A stretch of 64,000 bases of DNA from Roseobacter sp. GAI101 (GTDB taxonomy: Bacteria; Pseudomonadota; Alphaproteobacteria; Rhodobacterales; Rhodobacteraceae), in NCBI RefSeq assembly GCF_000156335.1, contig NZ_DS999213.1, forward strand, positions 976,589 through 1,040,588. The letters run 5' to 3'. A model generated the notes under the pieces. That model was given only the letters and a program-made list of their open reading frames with translations. It was not told the DNA's origin and did not search any database. This document shows, piece by piece, positions 56,135-64,000 of this stretch. Within the stretch, counting starts at the first letter, position 1. Every line of letters begins with the position of its first letter. Position numbers and translations under genes: made by a program.

Positions 56135-57305
56135 CTGCCGCCACCGCTGGCAAGCCCAGCAGGCTGCGCTTTTCCGCCTGGGTCAGAAACTCGGCTCCGG
56201 CGACCCTTGCCCATTGCGCGTCGCGCTCCTGCGACAAAGCCGATACCTGATCAAGATCCGGCTTGAGGGCCACGGCATCGCCGGAAAACCCAGACAACCA
56301 ATGGGCCAGGGATGCGGTCACCCGCGTCGCCAAGGGCAAGACCGTCAACCGGTAGAACGCACGATGCGCCTCTTGATAATTGGCGTAGGTCGCATCCCCC
56401 GCGATCCCCAGCAGCATCGGCGGCACTCCGAATGCCAGCGCAATCTCGCGCGCAGCGGCCTCCTTGGTCTTGTGAAACTCCATATCCGAGGGTGAGAACC
56501 CCATCGGCTTCCAATCCAGCCCACCCTCCAGCAGCATCGGCCGCCCGGCGTTGCGCGCTCCCTGATGATGGCTCTCCATCTCGCTGACCAGGCGATCATA
56601 TTGGTCGTCGCTCAACTTGCCCTGGCCTTCCGCGCCGCGATAGATGATCGCCCCAGACGGGCGCGCGGCATTGTCCAGCAGCGCCTTGCTCCACCGCGAG
56701 GCGGAGTTATGCACATCCATCGCCATCGCCGCGGCTTGCATGGGGCTGAACCCGTAATGATCGTCCTGCGGGTGGAAGTTCTTGATGTGGCAGACAGGTG
56801 TCGCAGGTCCGCTTGCATCAAACCGATGCTTGCGTCCGCCGACGGCATATTCGTAAGCGACCGGCCAGCCATCCGCACCAGGAACCACCGACATCCGGTC
56901 CGACCGCAGCACATGCAGTTCAATCGGAACGCCTGCTTCGGCCCCCACCGCCTCGACATAACCATTGCCCGACAGCAGCAACTGCGCATAGAGCGCCTCC
57001 AGCAGCTCCGCCCGCCCCTGCGCCCCATTGGGACGGCTCACCAGCTCCATCAACGGATGGGTTTCATAACGCCGATCGGCATCTTGCAACACCAGAGGCA
57101 AAGCCGCCGCTGCCTCCGCGATCAACTTGACCGATCGGAACCCGACCGGATTACCGCAAAACCCCAGCCGCGTCAGGCTGACGGCATCACGCGGGCTCCA
57201 GGCGACCCGGCCGCTGGTCTGATAGGCAACCACAGGCCCCGTCGCCGAGGCTTTCTGCGCTGGCGTTTCAACCGCCGCTCCACGCCTCAGAAAATCAAAA
57301 ACCAT
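56127..57305 (-). CDS. GTA gp3, portal protein (HK97 family)
   Basis: This 392-aa protein is the dodecameric portal through which DNA enters the head. Typical segments are AWSPRDAVSLTRLGFCGNPV at the N-terminus, HIKNFHPQDDHYGFSP in the centre and PPMLLGIAGDATYANYQEAH in the stem region. The frame is intact. The gap to gp2 (175 nt) contains a dispersed repeat. Confidence 0.92.
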   Translation of the reverse strand: MVFDFLRRGAAVETPAQKASATGPVVAYQTSGRVAWSPRDAVSLTRLGFCGNPVGFRSVKLIAEAAAALPLVLQDADRRYETHPLMELVSRPNGAQGRAELLEALYAQLLLSGNGYVEAVGAEAGVPIELHVLRSDRMSVVPGADGWPVAYEYAVGGRKHRFDASGPATPVCHIKNFHPQDDHYGFSPMQAAAMAMDVHNSASRWSKALLDNAARPSGAIIYRGAEGQGKLSDDQYDRLVSEMESHHQGARNAGRPMLLEGGLDWKPMGFSPSDMEFHKTKEAAAREIALAFGVPPMLLGIAGDATYANYQEAHRAFYRLTVLPLATRVTASLAHWLSGFSGDAVALKPDLDQVSALSQERDAQWARVAGAEFLTQAEKRSLLGLPAVAADE

Positions 57306-57420
57306 ATCGCCTACTCCTTGTCTGCCCTGCTCATCGCCTGTGCATCTTCCGCCCGATCAAAATGCCAATAAACTCTTAACGCCCCCGCAACTGACCGAAC
57401 GCTGCCCCCGCAACACCGCC

Positions 57421-57446
57421 TCCGCTTCATTTTGCCAAATAAACTC
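57421..57446 (+). repeat. Dispersed intergenic repeat, copy C, inside the GTA cluster
   Basis: The core TTCATTTTGCCAAATAAACT matches copy A (16777-16813) exactly. It sits between gp2 and gp3, opposite to the direction of GTA transcription. Confidence 0.65.
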
Positions 57447-57480
57447 TCCCCGAAGGGCCAATCCGCTCCGCCTTCCCCCC

Positions 57481-58893
57481 TCACAGCAACCGCACGCCGG
57501 GCGACCGCCAGCTTGCCGCAGGCTCGATCATCAACTCATGCAATGCCCAGACCAAGGCGTCGACGCGGTCGGGCGACCCGCTGCCCTCAAACCCGCGTGC
57601 GGTCATCCGGCACATCTGATCCTCCAGCGCAACCAGACCTGCCACATGGCCCACCCGTCCCTGCTCATACAGCGCCGCCACAGGCTCTGCGCGCGCGACC
57701 TTGCCCCGCGAGGCGTGGACGGACTTCAGCGGCACCAGCGGATCAATCTGGCGCAGCACCTCGCCAACCATCAGCCCGCCTTGGTTGGTCTCAACCACCA
57801 AACGGTCCGCGCCATACTGCTCCATCGCCGAAACCGCCGCCCGCGCCCATCCCGACGGGGTCGCCCCCTGTGCTGTGCAATCCGCCAGGACCACAGCCCG
57901 CCAGTTTTGCGGTGCCCCTTGGGTTTGCGCGCCAACCACCACGATGCCGCATTCATCTGATCCCGCCCCGGCAGTCGTCGCCGGGTCCACCCCGACCACG
58001 ATGCGATCAAACGTTGGCAGCTTTTCGATACGGCCACGCTCCAACATCTCCGAGGTCCACAGCGCGCCCTCGGCATCCGCCAGCAGCACGCCGTCCAGTT
58101 CCTGCCGTCCCAGCCGTGTCCCGCGATAACGCGCGCGCACCTCCTCCAGAAACGACCCCGCCAGATTTGCGGCATTCGCCTCGGTCGGGGCATGGGTGGT
58201 GACAGTCGATGGCGACGCCAGCAGCTTTTTCAGAACATCGACATTGCGTGGCGTCGTCGTCACGCATACCCGCGGGTCCTCCCCCAATCGCAGCGCAAAC
58301 TGCAACTGATCCCAGGTTTCTTCCGCCTTTTTCCATTTGGCCAATTCGTCCACCCACGCGGCATCAAACTGCGGGCCGCGCAGGCCTTCGGGGTCATGGG
58401 CCGTATGCACCGACGCCACAGCGCCATTGGGCCAGACCAGCCGTTTTCGGGTGGCCTCCCAATCGGGACGCCTGTCCGCAGGCGAACAGGCCAAAATCCC
58501 GCTGTCACCAAAGATCATCACCTCGCGCACCTGTTCAATCGTCTCGCCGACCAGCGCCACGCGGCGGCAACGCCCTGCATCCAGTGGCCGCGCCCCTTCC
58601 ACCATCGACCTTACCCATTCAGCGCCCGCACGGGTCTTACCTGCACCGCGGCCACCCATGATCACCCACGACCGCCACGTGCCGTCAGGGGGCAGTTGAT
58701 GCGGCATTGCCCAAAACTCGAATAAAAAAGGGAGAGCCAAAAGCTCTCCCTCATCCAGTTCATTCAGAAACTGGTCTTGCAGCGCCGCATCGGCGGAGCC
58801 GATCCAGCTTGCACCCGATGTCAGCCCGCGCTCGGTCAAGATCGAGCGCGTAGCCTCCGCGGGCAATGCCCGCTTGTCTGTTTCGGCAGTCAC
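57481..58893 (-). CDS. GTA gp2, terminase large subunit
   Basis: This 470-aa packaging motor has the ATPase Walker A GGRGAGKT (residues 80-87) and Walker B-like AAWVDEL. It also has an RNase H-type nuclease with VVGVDPATTAGAGSDE and, later, DRVDALVWAL. Headful packaging without sequence preference is expected from RcGTA. It starts with GTG inside gp1 (134-nt overlap). Confidence 0.93.
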   Translation of the reverse strand: MTAETDKRALPAEATRSILTERGLTSGASWIGSADAALQDQFLNELDEGELLALPFLFEFWAMPHQLPPDGTWRSWVIMGGRGAGKTRAGAEWVRSMVEGARPLDAGRCRRVALVGETIEQVREVMIFGDSGILACSPADRRPDWEATRKRLVWPNGAVASVHTAHDPEGLRGPQFDAAWVDELAKWKKAEETWDQLQFALRLGEDPRVCVTTTPRNVDVLKKLLASPSTVTTHAPTEANAANLAGSFLEEVRARYRGTRLGRQELDGVLLADAEGALWTSEMLERGRIEKLPTFDRIVVGVDPATTAGAGSDECGIVVVGAQTQGAPQNWRAVVLADCTAQGATPSGWARAAVSAMEQYGADRLVVETNQGGLMVGEVLRQIDPLVPLKSVHASRGKVARAEPVAALYEQGRVGHVAGLVALEDQMCRMTARGFEGSGSPDRVDALVWALHELMIEPAASWRSPGVRLL

Positions 58894-59104
58894 TTAAATA
58901 GTTCTCCACTTTGACGCAGGTCGCCACCATGCCGCTGGCTTTACCCAGTGCCTTTGACGCCGCAGTTTCATTGATTTCCTCCCCGGATTTGGCCCGTTCT
59001 CTCAGGCTCTCGATTTCGCGACGCAGGTCGCGGATTGCTGCTTGAAGAGCTTTGAAATGCTCTTCGCTTGTCGCAATCTCTTGCTCCGGGGTAATCATAG
59101 TCAT
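58760..59104 (-). CDS. GTA gp1, terminase small subunit
   Basis: This 114-aa protein is the GTA-type TerS. A coiled-coil segment (HFKALQAAIRDLRREIESLR) is followed by a region that contacts TerL. The classical sequence-specific DNA-binding function is thought to be lost in GTAs. The start at 59104 has GAGAGG upstream. Its 3' third overlaps gp2 by 134 nt. It is the first gene of the cluster. Confidence 0.88.
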   Translation of the reverse strand: MTMITPEQEIATSEEHFKALQAAIRDLRREIESLRERAKSGEEINETAASKALGKASGMVATCVKVENYLSDCRNRQAGIARGGYALDLDRARADIGCKLDRLRRCGAARPVSE

Positions 59105-59122
59105 GATTGCTCATACCTCTCG

Positions 59123-59137
59123 TTTGGAACCTCCAAA
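59123..59137. other. Small palindrome before gp1
   Basis: TTTGGA-N3-TCCAAA lies 19-33 nt upstream of the gp1 start. It could form an RNA hairpin near the ribosome site and affect translation of gp1. Confidence 0.4.
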
Positions 59138-59150
59138 CCGAGCGAACACG

Positions 59151-59186
59151 AAAAAACGGCCACCGGAAATAAATCCGGAGCCGTTT
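59151..59186 (-). terminator. Intrinsic terminator in the leader of GTA gp1
   Basis: On the minus strand a GC-rich stem of about 10 bp (with a short mismatch) is followed by TTTTTT, 47 nt upstream of gp1 and after mltG. It should stop mltG read-through or attenuate GTA transcription. Confidence 0.75.
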
Positions 59187-59247
59187 GCCCATCTCGTCTA
59201 GCATGTCTGAATTTCTACGTCAGACCGTGCGCAAAGTCAAGGAAAAT

Positions 59248-59264
59248 AAGGTTATCAAAACCTT
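59248..59264. promoter_or_regulatory. Inverted repeat in the mltG-GTA leader
   Basis: AAGGTT-N5-AACCTT lies about 145-160 nt upstream of gp1. It could bind a regulator of GTA expression (RcGTA is controlled by GafA and CtrA). Role inferred. Confidence 0.35.
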
Positions 59265-59279
59265 CCAAGCCCTTACGAT

Positions 59280-59298
59280 GGTTAAGAAATTGCTAACC
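59280..59298. promoter_or_regulatory. Second inverted repeat in the leader
   Basis: GGTTA-N9-TAACC lies about 176-195 nt upstream of gp1 and close to the mltG stop. Candidate regulator site only. Confidence 0.3.
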
Positions 59299-59316
59299 AA
59301 GCCGCATCCCGACGGG

Positions 59317-60501
59317 TCAGTTCCCGCCCGTTGATGCATTGCCAGCAGCGGCCGCACCGCGTTCCGCTTCGATCTCGCGCCAGCGTGCAACATTGCGGTT
59401 ATGGTCTTCCAAGGTCACGGCAAACGCATGTCCACCCGTACCGTCGGCCACGAAGAAGACATAGTCTTCCTCTGCCGGTTGTGCGGCAGCCATCAGACTT
59501 GCAAGGCCGGGGTTGGCAATCGGCGTGGGCGGCAGCGCGGGGATCACATAGGTGTTCCAGGCCGTTTCCGCACGCAGTTCACTGCGCCGCAGACCACGGC
59601 CCAAAATGCCTTGGCCTTTGGTGATGCCGTAGATGACTGTCGGGTCGGTTTGCAAACGCATGCCTTGGTTCAACCGGTTAACGAAGACGCTGGCGACCTG
59701 CTGGCGCTCTTCGGGCACGCCGGTTTCCTTTTCTACGATCGACGCCAGGATCAACAGCTCTTCGGGGCTGGCCACCGGCAGACCGGGATCACGAGCTTCC
59801 CAAGCTTCGGCCAGACGCTGCTCTTGCGAGGCCTGCATCCGGGCAAGGACCGCACTGCGATCATCGCCGGTTCGCACCTCATAGCTGTCCGGCGCAAGTG
59901 CGCCCTCGTCAGGCACCTCGGCCACGGTGCCTTCCAGCATATCAATCGACTTCAGCGCCTCGGTAACCTGCCAGCTGGTCACGCCCTCGGCCAAGGCAAT
60001 TCGGAAACGTGTATCGTTCTTGGCTTTGGTCTGAGTATAGATCTCGGGTACATCATCAACGCCGGGGGTGAATTCAGCCTTTTCGACAAAGCGGTTCGTC
60101 GTCGGGTCAAGCTCGCGCACCAGCGTGCTGATGCGATTGATCCCGATCCGGTAAACCACTTCGGTGCCGCAGGTGCTGGCCCCGCCGCGGGTGACGATAT
60201 CGACGATCTCTTTCATGCTGGTCTGGGGTTCGATCAGAAAACTACCGGCCTTTAAGTCACCGGTCTTTTCCTCGTAATCGGCCCCAAGCCGAAAGATCGG
60301 CGCAGACGTCACAGCCTGTTGTTCTGCCAGTTTGCTGCCCACGGTCCGCATGTTCGACCCGCGTTCGACCTGCAGGCAGATCGCCTGCGCCAAGGGGCCA
60401 GGCGCGTCATATTGACTGCGCCCCCACAGCACCACGCCGCCCAACAGGAACAGCGCCAAAATCAGGAACGTCACCGCGTTAGATGCAATGTGACGCCACA
60501 T
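59317..60501 (-). CDS. mltG: Endolytic murein transglycosylase MltG
   Basis: This 394-aa protein (YceG-like) has one N-terminal membrane helix (about residues 7-26, AVTFLILALFLLGGVVLWGR) and the periplasmic MltG catalytic region. The catalytic glutamate is likely in ASIVEKETGVPEERQQVAS. MltG cuts nascent glycan strands and sets their length. It starts in a TAATG overlap with fabF, a common pairing. GTA gp1 is next on the same strand after 212 nt. Confidence 0.94.
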   Translation of the reverse strand: MWRHIASNAVTFLILALFLLGGVVLWGRSQYDAPGPLAQAICLQVERGSNMRTVGSKLAEQQAVTSAPIFRLGADYEEKTGDLKAGSFLIEPQTSMKEIVDIVTRGGASTCGTEVVYRIGINRISTLVRELDPTTNRFVEKAEFTPGVDDVPEIYTQTKAKNDTRFRIALAEGVTSWQVTEALKSIDMLEGTVAEVPDEGALAPDSYEVRTGDDRSAVLARMQASQEQRLAEAWEARDPGLPVASPEELLILASIVEKETGVPEERQQVASVFVNRLNQGMRLQTDPTVIYGITKGQGILGRGLRRSELRAETAWNTYVIPALPPTPIANPGLASLMAAAQPAEEDYVFFVADGTGGHAFAVTLEDHNRNVARWREIEAERGAAAAGNASTGGN

Positions 60502-61766
60502 TATGACACTTTCCCGAAGATCACGCTGGCATTGGTCCCGCCGAAACCGAATGAGTTGCTGAGGACAATGTCGATCTTACGCTCGACTTTCGTGTGCGGG
60601 GCCAGATCGATCTTCGTCTCGACGGCTGGATTATCAAGGTTGATCGTGGGCGGTGCCACCTGATCGCGGATCGCTAGGATCGAAAAGATCGCCTCGATCG
60701 CACCGGCAGCCCCCAAAAGGTGCCCGGTGGCGGACTTCGTCGATGACATCGTCACGCCGTCAACCGCGTCACCCAGCATTCTTTCGACAGCGCCAAGTTC
60801 GATCACATCCGCCATGGTCGAAGTGCCATGGGCGTTGATATAGTCGATGTCCTTCGGCTCGATCCCCGCCCCGCGCAAGGCATTGCGCATGGACCGTTCC
60901 GCCCCGTCGCCATCTTCGGCGGGGGCTGTGATGTGATAGGCGTCGCCGGACAGACCATAGCCCAACACTTCGGCATAGATCTTGGCTCCGCGCGCCTTCG
61001 CGTGTTCATATTCTTCCAGCACCACGATGCCGGCACCCTCGCCCATGACAAAGCCATCGCGGTCCGCGTCATAGGGACGGCTGGCCTTCTTGGGATCATC
61101 GGGGCGCTTGGTGGACAGCGCCTTGCAGGCGTTGAACCCGGCCATGCCAATCTCGCAAATCGCGGCCTCTGCCCCGCCTGCGATCATAACATCTGCGTCA
61201 CCGTGAATGATCAAGCGGCTTGCGTCGCCGATGGCATGCGCCCCGGTGGAACATGCGGTCACAACCGAATGGTTCGGTCCACGGAACCCGTAGCGAATCG
61301 ACACCTGCCCCGAGATCAAGTTGATCAGCGCGCCCGGTACAAAGAACGGGCTGACCCGGCGCGGGCCTTTTTCATGCATCATCACAGCGGTGTTGGCGAT
61401 GGAGTTCAGCCCCCCGATGCCCGAGCCGATCAAGACGCCGGTCCGCTCCAGGTCTTCGCGCTCGGTGGGCATCCAGCCGGAATCCTCGACGGCCTGCACA
61501 GCGGCGGCCATGCCGAACAGGATGAACGTATCAACCTTGCGTTGCTCTTTCGGCTCCATGTACTTGTCAGGGTTGAACGTGCCGTCCGACCCGTCACCCA
61601 AGGGAACTTCGCACGCATATTGCGTGACCAGCTTGCTGGGATCAAACCCGGTGATCTTCCCCGCGCCGGACTGTCCGTCCAACAGTCTGGACCAGCTGGC
61701 CTCGACCCCGTCGGCCAACGGAGTAACCAGCCCCAAACCTGTCACAACTACTCTGCGCATATCCAA
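60501..61766 (-). CDS. fabF: Beta-ketoacyl-ACP synthase II
   Basis: This 421-aa condensing enzyme elongates fatty acids. The active-site cysteine lies in VVTACSTGAHAIG, and the two histidines in the NAHGTSTMADVIE and KSATGHLLGAAGA blocks. Length is standard. It is linked to acpP and fabG upstream, with a GNAT gene in between. Confidence 0.97.
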   Translation of the reverse strand: MDMRRVVVTGLGLVTPLADGVEASWSRLLDGQSGAGKITGFDPSKLVTQYACEVPLGDGSDGTFNPDKYMEPKEQRKVDTFILFGMAAAVQAVEDSGWMPTEREDLERTGVLIGSGIGGLNSIANTAVMMHEKGPRRVSPFFVPGALINLISGQVSIRYGFRGPNHSVVTACSTGAHAIGDASRLIIHGDADVMIAGGAEAAICEIGMAGFNACKALSTKRPDDPKKASRPYDADRDGFVMGEGAGIVVLEEYEHAKARGAKIYAEVLGYGLSGDAYHITAPAEDGDGAERSMRNALRGAGIEPKDIDYINAHGTSTMADVIELGAVERMLGDAVDGVTMSSTKSATGHLLGAAGAIEAIFSILAIRDQVAPPTINLDNPAVETKIDLAPHTKVERKIDIVLSNSFGFGGTNASVIFGKVS

Positions 61767-61857
61767 GCCCCTTGGTGTTTTCTTCGCGTTAATCGGCTAT
61801 ACCTTGGCAAAGCCTTAGATTTCAAGATGTGTTACGCGTGGCCCCTACGACCGCGCT

Positions 61858-62391
61858 TCAGACCGGAGGGCCTTTGCGCGTCATCAGCCGCACGCTGTCG
61901 CCGTCGATGGTAACCGTGCGCTGATCGACATAGCCCAGACTTTCGGCCAGACGCAGGGACGGCGCGTTTTCGGCTGCAATCATACAGACGGTCCGCCCCG
62001 TCACAACCCGGTCAAACCAGTCATGGGCCGCGCGCGCCGCCTCAAGCCCCAACCCCGTGCCTTGTGCTTCGGGGGACAAGACCCATCCGGCTTCGGGAAA
62101 GGGGTCAAAATCTTCCCCCAGTCCGCGAGATCCGTAAAAGAAACCCGTCTGCCCCGCCATCACCCGCGACCCGCGCGGCTGGATGCCCCACTGGCCAAAA
62201 CCCACCACCTGCCAATGACCGGCATTGCGCAAAAACGCGTCCCATGACCGCGCCTTGGGCCAGGGCTTGCCACTGATATGGGTAACGACCGAAGGTGTCG
62301 CCCAGATTTCGGCAAAGCGCGCGAAATCCTCGGACCGCATGGCCCGCAAAGTCAGTCTGGCTGTGTTAATCGTCGGTACTGCTCGCGACAT
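61858..62391 (-). CDS. GNAT family N-acetyltransferase
   Basis: This 177-aa protein fits the RimJ/RimL-type acetyltransferase (Acetyltransf_3) pattern. It has the INTARLTLRAMRSEDFARFA start, the LSPEAQGTGLGLEAARAAHD acetyl-CoA loop and a C-terminal NAPSLRLAESLGYVD block. The substrate is unknown. It sits between acpP and fabF. Confidence 0.88.
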   Translation of the reverse strand: MSRAVPTINTARLTLRAMRSEDFARFAEIWATPSVVTHISGKPWPKARSWDAFLRNAGHWQVVGFGQWGIQPRGSRVMAGQTGFFYGSRGLGEDFDPFPEAGWVLSPEAQGTGLGLEAARAAHDWFDRVVTGRTVCMIAAENAPSLRLAESLGYVDQRTVTIDGDSVRLMTRKGPPV

Positions 62392-62482
62392 GGTGGTGAA
62401 TTGCCTTCACGCTTGAATCATTGTCTGCCCCAGTTCACCCGACCACAGCCCCACAGACAAGCAAGAAAATTCCCGCTTAACA

Positions 62483-62521
62483 AGAAACGGCGTTCTTTCG
62501 CTGGGAAAGAACGCCGTTTCT
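62483..62521. terminator. Long hairpin between acpP and the GNAT gene
   Basis: A perfect 17-bp stem (62483-62499 with 62505-62521) with a 5-nt loop lies 51 nt after the acpP stop. It could end the highly expressed acpP message. The following tract is only moderately T-rich. Confidence 0.75.
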
Positions 62522-62571
62522 GAAATATTTTACCGATCCACACCCCAAACGGGGCGGAATACAATAGCGTC

Positions 62572-62805
62572 TTAGGACGCGCTGTTGATGAACTTGACCG
62601 CGTCGCCGAAGGTCTGGATGTTCTCGGCTGCGTCATCGGGGATTTCGATGCCGAACTCTTCTTCGAACGCCATTACCAGCTCGACGGTGTCAAGGCTGTC
62701 TGCGCCAAGATCGTCGATGAACGAAGCGTTCTCAACGACTTTGTCTTCTTCAACACCCAAGTGCTCTACCACGATTTTCTTTACGCGTTCTGCGACGTCG
62801 CTCAT
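62572..62805 (-). CDS. acpP: Acyl carrier protein
   Basis: This 77-aa acidic protein carries the phosphopantetheine attachment serine S37 in [12 protein letters not shown]. It carries growing acyl chains for FabD, FabG and FabF, which surround it. A long hairpin follows the gene, as expected for a very abundant mRNA. Confidence 0.97.
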   Translation of the reverse strand: MSDVAERVKKIVVEHLGVEEDKVVENASFIDDLGADSLDTVELVMAFEEEFGIEIPDDAAENIQTFGDAVKFINSAS

Positions 62806-63005
62806 ATTCTGTCCTCATTCATTCGGGCACCTGTGCCCTCTTCTGGTTCCGCGCAAACCTGAAAGGTTTGGTTGGATCGTGCCCCGAAGGGCGGCTATGG
62901 TTCTTGTTGTCACAAGGCGCGGGATGCAATCAACCCTTCCCGTTGCGAAATCTGCGCTCCCTTTAGCACAGGACGCGGATTTGGCAAACGCTTTGCGACG
63001 CCGTC

Positions 63006-63743
63006 CTACAACATGGCCATGCCGCCGTTCACATGCAAGGTTGTTCCTGTGACATAGGCGGCTTCCGCGCTGGCCAGATATACCACGGCGGCTGCGATCT
63101 CGGACGGCTCTCCCATGCGACCTGCGGGGATTTGCGTCATGATTCCAGACTTTTGATCATCGGTCAGCTTGTCAGTCATGGCCGTGGTGATGAAACCGGG
63201 AGCGACTGCATTTACGGTGATGCCGCGGCTGGCGACTTCATAGGCAAGCGATTTCGACATCCCCACCATCCCGGCCTTTGACGCGGCATAGTTCGCCTGC
63301 CCGGGATTGCCCGTGGCCCCCACGATGCTCGAGATATTCACGATTCGGCCCCAACGTGCCTTCATCATGCCGCGCATCACGCCTTTGCACAGCTTGAAGG
63401 TCGCGGTCAGGTTCACATTGATCACCGAATTCCATTCATCATCCGACATGCGCATGAACAGGTTGTCGCGGGTGATCCCGGCGTTGTTGACCAGAATATC
63501 AACCGATCCCATCGCCTCTGCAGCCTGCTTTGGCAGGGCCTCGACCGCCTCCATATCGCTCAGGTTGCAGGGCAGAACATGGGCGCGGTCGCCCAGTTCC
63601 GCCTTCAGCGCCTCAAGCGGTTCCGTACGGGTGCCGGACAGCCCAACGGTCGCCCCCCGGGCATGCAGCGCGCGCGCGATATCGGCACCGATGCCACCGG
63701 ACGCCCCGGTGACCAGCGCGGTTTTCCCTGTCAGATCAAACAT
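63006..63743 (-). CDS. fabG: 3-oxoacyl-ACP reductase
   Basis: This 245-aa short-chain dehydrogenase reduces 3-oxoacyl-ACP with NADPH. It has the TGASGGIG loop, NNAGITRD, catalytic S138/S139 region in NISSI, and Y152/K156 in YAASK. It follows fabD by 24 nt and precedes acpP by 200 nt. Confidence 0.97.
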   Translation of the reverse strand: MFDLTGKTALVTGASGGIGADIARALHARGATVGLSGTRTEPLEALKAELGDRAHVLPCNLSDMEAVEALPKQAAEAMGSVDILVNNAGITRDNLFMRMSDDEWNSVINVNLTATFKLCKGVMRGMMKARWGRIVNISSIVGATGNPGQANYAASKAGMVGMSKSLAYEVASRGITVNAVAPGFITTAMTDKLTDDQKSGIMTQIPAGRMGEPSEIAAAVVYLASAEAAYVTGTTLHVNGGMAML

Positions 63744-63767
63744 CTACTCTTCCTTCTACTTTTCGGT

Positions 63768-64000
63768 TCATGCCGTCTTCAATGCTGCGGCATCTGCTGC
63801 CGTGCCGATGTTCACGCAGGTGATTTCCTTGTTGATCCGGCGGATCATACCGGACAGCGCCTTGCCTGCGCCGATCTCCCAAATTTCAGTCACGCCCTGT
63901 GCGGCCATCCATTCGACCGACGACAACCAACGCACCTGACCGGTGACCTGTTCGACCAGCAGCTTGCGGATCTGATCGGGGTCGCTGACCGCTTGCGCGA
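63768..64000 (-). CDS. fabD: Malonyl-CoA:ACP transacylase, C-terminal part
   Basis: The last 77 codons of fabD are present; the 5' part lies beyond the window. The sequence GQVRWLSSVEWMAAQG, then EIWEIGAGKALSGMIRRI, is the typical FabD C-terminus. It would supply malonyl-ACP to FabF. It heads the visible fab cluster. Confidence 0.92.
   Translation of the reverse strand, partial: AQAVSDPDQIRKLLVEQVTGQVRWLSSVEWMAAQGVTEIWEIGAGKALSGMIRRINKEITCVNIGTAADAAALKTA

Larger units (their letters stand above)
44981..59104 (-). mobile_element. Gene transfer agent (GTA) structural cluster
   Basis: Sixteen genes plus g3.5 run in the same order as the Rhodobacter capsulatus RcGTA cluster (gp1-gp15), all on the minus strand over 14.1 kb, with several 4-nt stop/start overlaps. 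GTAs are domesticated phage-like particles that package random host DNA. No integrase, lysis gene or phage regulator lies in the cluster, as expected for a GTA rather than a prophage. The capsid gene carries a one-base frameshift, so competence to form particles is uncertain from this sequence. Confidence 0.93.

Noticed and set aside
44981..59104. Prophage
   Set aside because: No integrase, repressor, lysis or replication genes; gene order and lengths match the gene transfer agent cluster instead.

Overview
The window is a GC-rich alphaproteobacterial chromosome segment, most consistent with a marine Rhodobacteraceae (Roseobacter group) genome. The case rests on a complete Rhodobacter-type gene transfer agent (GTA) structural cluster, form II CO-dehydrogenase-like genes, a pyruvate dehydrogenase whose E1-beta carries its own lipoyl domain, a GTTC-N7-GTTC SOS box at uvrA, and bactofilin and DUF808 genes. 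I see no tRNA, rRNA, CRISPR array or insertion sequence. The species cannot be fixed from the sequence alone.

Layout. 1-5.1 kb (minus): xdhC, a MoeA/MogA-like protein, and coxS and coxL of a molybdenum hydroxylase; the FAD subunit is not in the window. 5.2-6.1 kb (plus): bolA, an unknown 81-aa membrane protein and a monothiol glutaredoxin in one tight operon. 6.2-7.2 kb: a broken SGNH-hydrolase gene. 7.5-14.6 kb: zapA with a coiled-coil partner, transketolase, DUF808, and two gap genes flanking a 47-aa membrane protein. 14.8-16.8 kb: coaD, a CBS-domain protein and a LysR regulator. 17-21.6 kb: a valine-degradation operon (mmsA, acyl-CoA dehydrogenase, 3-hydroxyisobutyryl-CoA hydrolase, mmsB). 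21.7-33.3 kb (minus): uvrA, a methyltransferase, lpdA, DUF924, an MFS transporter, queA and a large AsmA-like protein. 33.4-36.7 kb (plus): a peroxiredoxin, a DUF455 ferritin-like protein, and an M23 peptidase overlapping a bactofilin. 37.2-38.2 kb: two cyclophilins. 38.4-43.9 kb (plus): pgk, an ftsB-like gene and pdhABC. 44.0-44.9 kb: cysE.

44.98-59.10 kb (minus) is the GTA structural cluster in the canonical order gp1 to gp15: terminase small and large subunits, portal, g3.5, prohead protease, capsid, head-tail connectors, tail proteins, tape measure, baseplate/hub, peptidase and the large gp15 tail protein. It lies directly downstream of mltG and the fatty-acid genes (fabD, fabG, acpP, fabF) that fill 59.3-64 kb.

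Most notable points: (1) the GTA major capsid gene is interrupted in frame by a run of nine G residues, and removing one G restores a full-length 391-aa capsid protein; this may be a sequencing or assembly error, a disabling mutation, or a phase-variable or slippage switch. (2) The same palindrome, TAGTTTA-N4-TAAACTA, lies just upstream of both pdhA and the unlinked lpdA, suggesting one regulator for the whole pyruvate dehydrogenase complex. (3) A factor-independent terminator and two inverted repeats lie in the short leader between mltG and GTA gp1. (4) A dispersed intergenic repeat occurs at three places, one of them inside the GTA cluster.
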